A DNA stretch of 64,000 nt, taken from NCBI RefSeq assembly GCF_043497005.1, contig NZ_JBIEKE010000004.1, positions 62,001-126,000 of the forward strand, read 5' to 3'. This stretch comes from Halobacillus_A sp043497005 (GTDB taxonomy: Bacteria > Bacillota > Bacilli > Bacillales > Halobacillaceae). Of this stretch, positions 58,008 to 64,000 are shown in pieces; position 1 is the stretch's first letter; each line of letters begins with the position of its first letter. Below the pieces are notes generated by a model. It had not been told where the DNA came from. It searched no databases and saw only the letters and a list, made by a program, of their open reading frames with translations. A program made the position numbers and the translations under genes.

Positions 58008-60164
58008 ATGAATGAAAACCAATTAACATCTCTACTTGAACAAATGACAACTGAAGAGAAAGTGGGACAGCTTATTCAATTAGCTACTCCTTTCTTAAAA
58101 GGCGCGTCTGATGGCGGGCAGATTACCGGACCCATGGTAGGCATGGGCATTACTGAAGAAGTTGTGAAAAATACAGGTTCCGTGCTCGGTGCTTCAGGTG
58201 CTAAAGAAATTAAGAATATCCAGGAATCTCATTTAAAAGATAATCGATTAGGGATTCCCCTTCTATTTATGTCTGATATTGTTCATGGATATAAAACAAT
58301 TTTCCCTGTGCCACTAGCGATTGGATGCTCATGGGATTTAGATCTAGCAGAAAGAAGTGCAGAAATAGCCGCAGTTGAAGCCGCTGTCTCAGGCATACAC
58401 GTTACGTTTGCTCCTATGGTGGATTTGGTACGTGATCCACGCTGGGGAAGAGTGATGGAGTCCACAGGGGAAGATCCATACTTAAACAGTGAGTTTGCCC
58501 GTGCTTTTGTGCGTGGATTCCAGGGGGACTTTGCAAATGATAACCAGCGAGTCGCTTCATGTGTTAAACACTTCGCAGCTTATGGAGCTGCAGAAGGCGG
58601 GCGGGATTATAACACAGTTGATATGTCCGAATGGCAGCTGCGCGAAAACTATTTACCTGCTTATAAAGCTGCATTAGATGAAGGCTGTGAAATGGTGATG
58701 ACTGCTTTTAACATTTTAAATGGTGTACCTTCCACTGGAAATAAGACGTTAATGCGTGATTTGTTGAGAAATGAATGGGGATTTGACGGAGTATTAATCT
58801 CAGATTGGGGCGCCGTTAAAGAGCTAATCCCTCACGGTGTTGCTGAAGGAGAAAAGGAGGCAGCGCGCAAAGCTTTAGAAGCCGGCGTAGATATTGAAAT
58901 GATGACGGAATGCTATGTGAATCACGTTCAACAGCTCATCGAGGAAGGTTCCCTCACTGAGAATCTTGTAGATGAAGCAGTATTAAGAATTTTAAAGTTA
59001 AAACAAAAGTTAGGGTTATTTGATAATCCTTATCGAGGAGCCGACGAAAGACTAGAAAGAGAATTAATTTTAAGTAAACAACACCGGGACTCGGCTAGAG
59101 AATTAGCAGCAAAGTCTGCTGTATTATTAAAAAACGAACAAGTTTTACCTCTCGAACGTTCCCAGAAGATCGCCTTAATTGGTCCTTTTGCAGACAATCA
59201 CGACATTCTCGGACCGTGGTCATGGCTTGGGGCGCAGGAAGATACAATTACACTGGATAAGGGAATTCAATCTTATGCTAGTGAAGTAAAAATTGCAGAA
59301 GGTTCTAGTGTTGAATCAAGTTCAAGTGTCCAGCTCGACCTGGCTCTGAAGGCTGCGGAACAATCCGATGTGATTGTTCTAGCCTTAGGTGAAAGTTCGG
59401 ATATGAGCGGTGAAGCTGGATGCCGGGCTGACATCCGTTTACCACAAGTTCAGCTGGAGCTCATTCAAGAGATGAAACAACTTAATAAACCAATCGTAAC
59501 CGTATTATTTAACGGGCGCCCTCTTGAGCTTCACGGAGTTATTGACGAAACAGATGCCCTGCTTGAAGCCTGGTACCCTGGTACAGAAGGAGGGCAAGCA
59601 GTTGCTGATTTATTGTATGGTACAAGTAATCCATCCGGGCGATTAGCGATGTCGATTCCGCACTCCGTCGGCCAAGTACCCGTTTACTATAATCATTACA
59701 ATACAGGCCGGCCGAAGAACGCACCGGATGCCCAAGAAAGGTTTGTCTCTCAATATTTAGATAGTCCGAACGGGCCACTTTTCCCGTTCGGCTACGGACT
59801 AAGCTATACAACCTTTACTTATAGTGAAGTAACAATTTCCAGCCAAGAATTAAGAGAAGGAGAGACATTAACAATTACGACTCGAATTACAAACTCTGGC
59901 GAAAAAGCAGGGGAAGAAGTTGTACAGCTTTATGTGAGAGATACAGCAGGAGAAGTTGTGCGTCCAATGAAGGAATTAAAAAATTTTGAACGAGTCTCCC
60001 TCTACCCCGGTGAAGAGAAAGTAGTAATTTTCACGTTAAAAGAAGAAGATCTGCGTTACTATCATTCCAATCTAGAATATAAGAGTGATCCAGGTCATTT
60101 TGAAGTTCTGGTCGGCCCTAACAGTAAACAGACTTCAAGCAGTGCGTTTCAGTTAGTTAAATAA
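58008..60164 (+). CDS. Glycoside hydrolase family 3 beta-glucosidase
   Basis: A 718-residue enzyme without signal peptide, hence cytosolic, releasing sugars from imported beta-linked oligosaccharides. The GH3 N-domain has VTFAPMVDLVRDPRWGRVME, CVKHFAAYG and the nucleophile Asp (about residue 266) in GVLISDWGAV. The second domain includes ALGESSDMSGEAG and the C-terminal fibronectin-III-like part starts near residue 605 (TITTRITNSGEKAGEEVVQL). A GGAGG site precedes the ATG. Linkage preference cannot be read from sequence. It is controlled by its own cre plus operator promoter, divergent from the ABC operon. Confidence 0.93.
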   Translation: MNENQLTSLLEQMTTEEKVGQLIQLATPFLKGASDGGQITGPMVGMGITEEVVKNTGSVLGASGAKEIKNIQESHLKDNRLGIPLLFMSDIVHGYKTIFPVPLAIGCSWDLDLAERSAEIAAVEAAVSGIHVTFAPMVDLVRDPRWGRVMESTGEDPYLNSEFARAFVRGFQGDFANDNQRVASCVKHFAAYGAAEGGRDYNTVDMSEWQLRENYLPAYKAALDEGCEMVMTAFNILNGVPSTGNKTLMRDLLRNEWGFDGVLISDWGAVKELIPHGVAEGEKEAARKALEAGVDIEMMTECYVNHVQQLIEEGSLTENLVDEAVLRILKLKQKLGLFDNPYRGADERLERELILSKQHRDSARELAAKSAVLLKNEQVLPLERSQKIALIGPFADNHDILGPWSWLGAQEDTITLDKGIQSYASEVKIAEGSSVESSSSVQLDLALKAAEQSDVIVLALGESSDMSGEAGCRADIRLPQVQLELIQEMKQLNKPIVTVLFNGRPLELHGVIDETDALLEAWYPGTEGGQAVADLLYGTSNPSGRLAMSIPHSVGQVPVYYNHYNTGRPKNAPDAQERFVSQYLDSPNGPLFPFGYGLSYTTFTYSEVTISSQELREGETLTITTRITNSGEKAGEEVVQLYVRDTAGEVVRPMKELKNFERVSLYPGEEKVVIFTLKEEDLRYYHSNLEYKSDPGHFEVLVGPNSKQTSSSAFQLVK

Positions 60165-60169
60165 TATTT

Positions 60170-60210
60170 TACGTCGTTCTCTTTATTCTTAAGAGAACGA
60201 CGTCTTTGTT
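60170..60210 (+). terminator. Terminator of the GH3 gene
   Basis: A 13-bp perfect stem (ACGTCGTTCTCTT / AAGAGAACGACGT) followed by CTTTGTT. Confidence 0.75.
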
Positions 60211-60287
60211 ATAGAACCCGTTCCTCGTTTAATAGAACCACTACTTTATAACCTATTTTTGAAATATTCTGATTTTTCACTTAAAAA

Positions 60288-60335
60288 TGTTTACGCTTTC
60301 ATTGATTTTATGTATACTTCTAATCGAAACGTTTC
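60288..60335 (+). promoter_or_regulatory. Promoter, cre box and LacI-type operator of the glucanase gene
   Basis: TTTACG (60290-60295), 17 bp, TATACT (60313-60318). The cre TGTTTACGCTTTCAT (60288-60302; reverse complement matches the consensus fully) covers the -35. GAAACGTTTC lies at 60326-60335, on the start point. The flanks CGAAACGTTTCACTAAAT are shared with the GH3 operator. Confidence 0.8.
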
Positions 60336-60358
60336 ACTAAATTAAAAGGAGTGTTATT

Positions 60359-61711
60359 TTGAAGAAACCTTTGTATATCTTAGCCGTTTTAACATTTTTG
60401 ATAACCACAGCATTGCCTTCTATTTCCGTAGCCACCCCCGGAGAAAAAGGAAAGGAAATAGCTCTTTCCAAACAGTTAGAATCGATTTCGAAGCAAACCT
60501 ATCGTTATTTTGAAGATTTTACAGATGAAGATACCGGCTTAACTTATGACGCGGTACGAACAGATGAGGGAGAATTAGATCCTCAGAAGCACACCTCCCC
60601 TACTAATATTGGAATGTACATCATGAGCACCATTGCAGTTGAAGAATCAGGTAATCTCTCAGAGGGTGAGGCCATTTCTAAAATCCAAACCACTTTAGAT
60701 ACCTTAGAGGAAATGGAAACATGGAACGGCCTGTACTATAACTGGTACTATACAGATGACGGCTCCCTCATGACCGATTGGGGACAATTTATTTCTACTG
60801 TTGATAACGGCTGGTTATCGGCAGGTCTTATGGTGGCAGGCCAAGCATATCCACAACTTAATGAGGAAACGAGTGAACTTGTCGAAGCTATGGATTACTC
60901 TACCCTCTACGACCCTGAAGTCGGGCAAATGCACGGTGGATATGATGTGGCAGTCGAAAGCTTGACCGACCACCACTACGGCGCCCTTTACACGGAGCCG
61001 CGTGTCGCTAGCTACTTGTCAATCGGTAAAGGCGATGTACCTAAAACTCACTGGTGGGAAATGGAGCGAACAATGCCGGCTGAGTGGGATTGGCAGTCGC
61101 AAACTCCAGAAGGTTACTCGGAAACATATGATGGCATCGAAGTATTTGAAGGACATTACACTTACAACGATCAAAAGTATGTACCAAGCTGGGGCGGCAG
61201 CATGTTCGAAGCTCTTATGCCACAGCTCGTTATGAAAGAAAAGGAACTAGGTCAAGATGCCCTTGGTTTAAACAACCAACGACATGTTGATATTCAGATT
61301 GAATATGCGGAAGAACAAGGATATGAAGCATGGGGGATGTCTCCTGCCGCTACGCCTGATGATTATAAAGAATTTGGAGCTGCTCCTCTAGGGCACGAAG
61401 GTTATGAAGATGACGGTACTGTCACACCACATGCGACATTTCTAGCACTTGAATATGCCCCCATGGAAGCATTTGAAAATATTCAAACGTTGAAGAACTT
61501 TGACACTTACGGAAAATACGGTTTTAAAGATTCTGTAAACGTTGAAACAGGTGAAGTTACTGAAGCCTACCTTGCTTTAGACCAAGGAATGTCTGTAGTT
61601 GCAATTGCTAATTATCTTCACGATGGTGTGATTAGAGAGTATTTCCACCAGGATGAAATTGGAGAACACCCTGAAGATCTGTTAGAGCGTGAAGAGTTTT
61701 CAATTCAATAA
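60359..61711 (+). CDS. Secreted PF10091 (glycoamylase-like, GH144-type) glucan hydrolase
   Basis: A 450-residue exported protein with a signal peptide (residues 1-25, ending SVA). The body is the (alpha/alpha)6-type PF10091 domain: TSPTNIGMYIMSTIAVEESG, NGLYYNWYYTDDGSLMTDWG, TVDNGWLSAGLMVAG, YVPSWGGSMFEALMPQLVMK, GYEAWGMSPAATPDDYKEFG and ALDQGMSVVAIANYLHDGVI. Characterised GH144 enzymes with this domain are endo-beta-1,2-glucanases; the same domain also occurs in cyclic-glucan synthases. I infer that it cuts a glucan outside the cell and feeds the ABC importer and GH3 enzyme. The start is TTG 60359, seven bases after AAAGGAG. Confidence 0.8.
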   Translation: MKKPLYILAVLTFLITTALPSISVATPGEKGKEIALSKQLESISKQTYRYFEDFTDEDTGLTYDAVRTDEGELDPQKHTSPTNIGMYIMSTIAVEESGNLSEGEAISKIQTTLDTLEEMETWNGLYYNWYYTDDGSLMTDWGQFISTVDNGWLSAGLMVAGQAYPQLNEETSELVEAMDYSTLYDPEVGQMHGGYDVAVESLTDHHYGALYTEPRVASYLSIGKGDVPKTHWWEMERTMPAEWDWQSQTPEGYSETYDGIEVFEGHYTYNDQKYVPSWGGSMFEALMPQLVMKEKELGQDALGLNNQRHVDIQIEYAEEQGYEAWGMSPAATPDDYKEFGAAPLGHEGYEDDGTVTPHATFLALEYAPMEAFENIQTLKNFDTYGKYGFKDSVNVETGEVTEAYLALDQGMSVVAIANYLHDGVIREYFHQDEIGEHPEDLLEREEFSIQ

Positions 61712-61719
61712 AAATCGAG

Positions 61720-61766
61720 GAAAGACCCGAGCAATTCATTTGAATTTGCTCGGGTCTTTCCGTATT
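61720..61766 (+). terminator. Strong hairpin after the glucanase gene
   Basis: A 15-bp perfect stem GAAAGACCCGAGCAA / TTGCTCGGGTCTTTC (61720-61734 / 61746-61760). The following T-run is short, so termination is probable rather than certain. Confidence 0.7.
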
Positions 61767-61906
61767 TAGCTGTCAGCTATTTTCTCTCACTATCACATAC
61801 TTGTGATCATAAATAATTATCATATCTGATATAAAACCGTTACTCCCCTTATCACGAGCAACGAAGTATAATAAAAGTAACCTTTAAAAACGAAAGAGGC
61901 GATCCT

Positions 61907-62671
61907 ATGTCAGATTCCATAAAACGCCAGGTTCAACAGACATTTTCAAAAAGTAAAGAAGCTTACGTAACAAGTACGACTCACAACAATCCAAGTGACT
62001 TAGAAGCCATAACGACCTGGCTTAATCCTCAACCCAGCTGGACTGTACTTGATATCGCTACAGGAGGAGGGCATGTCGCTAAAGAGCTGTGTTCAAAAGT
62101 TAATCTCGTATTTGCAACAGACCTAACGAAAGACATGCTGGTCAACACTGCCCGTCACCTTAAACCTTTTCCAAATATTCATTACGTAGTAGCTGATGCA
62201 GAAGAATTACCTTTTATTGAAGAAAGTTTTGATGCTGTCACTTGTCGTATTGCTCCCCATCACTTCCCGAATCCTCCTCAATTTATTAAAGAAGTGGCAC
62301 GGGTATTGAAAAAAGGCGGGCAATTCCTAATGATTGATAATATTGCTGCAGAGGATGAGGAGCTTGATCACTTTTACAACACATTTGAAAAAATGCGCGA
62401 TTCGAGCCACCATAGAGCTTTAAGAATATCTGAGTGGAAAGAGATCATTCGAGCCAATCATCTCTCTTTACAAAAAGAAACGACTCGTAAGAAGACTCTT
62501 CCTTTTTCTGATTGGGCTCATCGCACATTAGAAGTTGACGAAGTTGAAAAAGTAGAAGACTACTTTTTAAAAAGTGCATCGAAACTACAATCTTATTTTA
62601 ATTTAGTGCAGCAAGAGAAGCACATCATTTCATTCTCTATTGACGAATGGATGGTTCTCTGTCAGAAATAG
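61907..62671 (+). CDS. Class I SAM-dependent methyltransferase (YcgJ-like)
   Basis: A 254-residue methyltransferase. The SAM site is VLDIATGGGHVAKEL, then the acidic ATDLTKDMLV, motif II VVADAEELPFIEESFDAVTC and motif III VARVLKKGGQFLMIDNIA, as in the UbiE/YcgJ group. The C-terminal helices include KTLPFSDWAHRTLEVDEVEK. The substrate is unknown. GAAAGAGG lies upstream of the ATG. It stands alone between the glucanase gene and repeat R1 copy C. Confidence 0.86.
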   Translation: MSDSIKRQVQQTFSKSKEAYVTSTTHNNPSDLEAITTWLNPQPSWTVLDIATGGGHVAKELCSKVNLVFATDLTKDMLVNTARHLKPFPNIHYVVADAEELPFIEESFDAVTCRIAPHHFPNPPQFIKEVARVLKKGGQFLMIDNIAAEDEELDHFYNTFEKMRDSSHHRALRISEWKEIIRANHLSLQKETTRKKTLPFSDWAHRTLEVDEVEKVEDYFLKSASKLQSYFNLVQQEKHIISFSIDEWMVLCQK

Positions 62672-62698
62672 CACCTCCCTAAATCTTTAGTTATAGGT

Positions 62699-63178
62699 CA
62701 GCTTGTAGAGAAACCTTAAAAAGTGTAAAGGGTTTGAGGAAACGACTCCCTTTCCGCGGCCCCACACGACGTGGGGTCGTTCGATGTTGGCACACGACGT
62801 GCCGAACTTAATCGAACTTCCTATTTAAGACCTCCTCGGGCTTTATCAGCCCTCCGGGGTCACCCCTTATTCCCATTTCCCGCATGAGTCTCGCCGTTTC
62901 CTCAAACCCTTTTTCGAAATAGATCACTGGCAAAATCATTTATTCAAGCTGTGCCCTAAAAACAGCGTTTGCAAAAGGGCATTCACATTACTCAGGTTTC
63001 AAGATTCCATTTTGGTCAAAGGAACGGAAAAAGTGCCGACTCCTGCGGGACAGACAGGAGAAGCCCCGCAGGTCGCAGACCGAGGAGATTTTCCGTCTTG
63101 CCCAGCGGAAAACGGCGCTTTTTCCTGTTCCTTTCTCCATACTTATATGAAGTACATCTTAGCTTTTTCGACACACTG
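62699..63178 (+). repeat. Dispersed repeat R1, copy C (long form)
   Basis: It matches the reverse complement of 17451-17904 from CAGCTTGTAGA to CTTTTTCGACA. Its 18-bp perfect arms are AAAGGGTTTGAGGAAACG (62727-62744) and CGTTTCCTCAAACCCTTT (62895-62912), enclosing 150 bases that include the twin-hairpin cassette. The right part contains the conserved TTTCGAAATAGATCACTGG, GGTTTCAAGATTCCATTTTG and GTGCCGACTCCTGCGG blocks. Open frames inside are not genes. Confidence 0.85.
62760..62815 (+). repeat. Twin-hairpin cassette with ACGAC loops, copy 2
   Basis: The first hairpin is CCCCAC-ACGAC-GTGGGG (62760-62776). The second is GGCAC-ACGAC-GTGCC (62789-62803), enclosed by TCGAT and ATCGA. The same order occurs at 2146-2200 with different stem bases. 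It sits inside the large hairpin of R1 copy C but is absent from R1 copy B. Confidence 0.65.
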
Positions 63179-63275
63179 CCCTATAACTCTAAGTTATAGG
63201 TTTTTTTATGTTTATTTCTACCCTTTAACGGACAGGCTGAAGCTAGATTAGTTTGTAAAGTATGAGGTGACATTA

Positions 63276-64000
63276 TGGATATCGTAGTAATGGCTCGAGT
63301 GTTGTTTGGTTCTTCGATGGGCTTCCATATTATATACGCCACGATCGGTGTTGGTCTTCCGATCATGATTATTCTGGCAGAAATCATGTACTGGATTAAA
63401 AAGGACGAACATTATGCGTTAATGGCAAAACGCTGGACGAAAGGTTTTGCCATATTACTAGCCGTTTCCATTGCTTCAGGAACGATTGTAGCAGTACTTC
63501 TGTCGCTGCTTTTCCCGAACTTTATGGAGATCGTCGGTCAAGTTATTTCTCTCCCCTTTCAGTTAGAAATTTTTGCTTTTCTGATTGAGGCAGTTTTCAT
63601 GTCAATCTACTTATATGCTGCTGATCGTTTACCTCAAGGGCTGCGTGTTTTAAGTATTACGTTAGTCGCTATGGGAGCAACAGCCTCGGCCATCCTTATT
63701 ACGGATGTGCACGCCTGGATGAATACACCGGCTGGGTTTGATATTTCAGCAGATGGCACCATCACAAATGTGAATGTATGGGAAGCTTTTTTTAATCCAA
63801 GCTTCGGAGTCACCGCCATACATGTTACTCTCTCAGCTTATATGACTGTCGCCTTTCTTATTGCTTCAATCGCTGCCATTCGCTTAATGAAAAGTCACTT
63901 GTCTATCGAGGAGAAGAGTTATCATAAAAAAGCTTTAATGATTGCTTTATATTTCGGCGCCGCTATGTCTCTTGCTACAGCTATTAATGGACATGAAACA
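63276..64000 (+). CDS. cydA: Cytochrome bd-type ubiquinol oxidase subunit I (CydA-like), 3' end outside window
   Basis: The frame from ATG 63276 (GAGGTGA upstream) stays open to the window end, giving 241 residues of an oxidase subunit I. The start VVMARVLFGSSMGFHIIYAT contains the His that binds heme b595 near the N-terminus. ASGTIVAVLLSLLFPNFMEI, QLEIFAFLIEAVFMSIYLYA and LITDVHAWMNTPAGFDIS follow in the family order. It is a membrane quinol oxidase that reduces O2 with high affinity. B. subtilis has two such enzymes (CydAB, YthAB); which one this is cannot be told here. Confidence 0.9.

Noticed and set aside
62969..63251. Two overlapping open frames of 76-79 codons in R1 copy C
   Set aside because: They are reproduced by the repeat sequence itself (also partly in copies A and B) in more than one frame; no conserved protein is evident.

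Overview
The window reads as chromosomal DNA of a low-GC, spore-former-type Bacillaceae, most likely a moderately halophilic Halobacillus-like organism. The evidence is strong AAGGAGG ribosome binding sites, many orthologs of Bacillus subtilis genes (ydaG, yndJ, ytvA, ypmQ/sco, ydbM, yueF, cvfC/ypgR, brxA/yphP), acidic proteins, a cation/calcium exchanger, and short dispersed repeats. The assignment is an inference from gene content, not from a marker gene. I saw no rRNA, tRNA, CRISPR array, prophage or transposase.

Layout. 1-5.1 kb: end of a membrane protein, a zinc-type czcD-czrA metal efflux unit with its own operator, a repeat-rich non-coding stretch, ydaG, a BI-1 protein and a secreted DUF915 hydrolase. 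5.1-12.4 kb: a methyltransferase, a cobalamin riboswitch with terminator in front of a class I ribonucleotide reductase operon, then glnK-amtB behind a GlnR/TnrA-type box. 12.5-20.4 kb: YndJ, an ECF sigma/anti-sigma pair, a uracil-DNA glycosylase, a Na/Ca exchanger, a carotenoid desaturase and two small membrane proteins. 20.6-24.5 kb: sulfur amino acid genes, including a MetY-CoA-binding fusion behind a SAM-I riboswitch. 25-34 kb: mixed single genes (SCO, second ECF sigma factor, RRNPP-like regulator, DUF1002, DoxX, DJ-1, acyl-CoA dehydrogenase) and a broken VOC gene. 34.5-48 kb: ytvA blue-light receptor, a broken nucleotidyltransferase gene, LysR-MFS and LysR-YeiH pairs, AI-2E exporter, ThiF/MoeB, SDR, FMN reductase, MerR, DinB and FNT transporter. 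48-52.4 kb: a small zinc protein, an ABC exporter, cvfC and brxA.

The most coherent accessory system is at 52.6-61.7 kb, a carbohydrate locus: lacI, an esterase, two ABC permeases, a solute-binding protein, an intracellular GH3 beta-glucosidase and a secreted PF10091 (GH144-like) glucanase. All three promoters have the same design: 17-bp spacer, a CcpA cre box on or beside the -35, and the palindrome GAAACGTTTC at or just after the start point. I propose that this is a glucan (possibly beta-1,2-glucan) scavenging regulon.

Four families of dispersed, hairpin-forming intergenic repeats recur, several with paired base changes that preserve stems: R1 (1.8, 17.5, 62.7 kb plus fragments), R2 (2.0, 34.4 kb), R3 (12.5, 24.8, 45.5, 52.4 kb) and a twin-hairpin cassette (2.15, 62.8 kb). 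Several small protein genes of 30-58 codons and several pseudogenes (frameshifts or nonsense codons) were read directly from the sequence. The window ends inside a cydA-type cytochrome bd oxidase gene.
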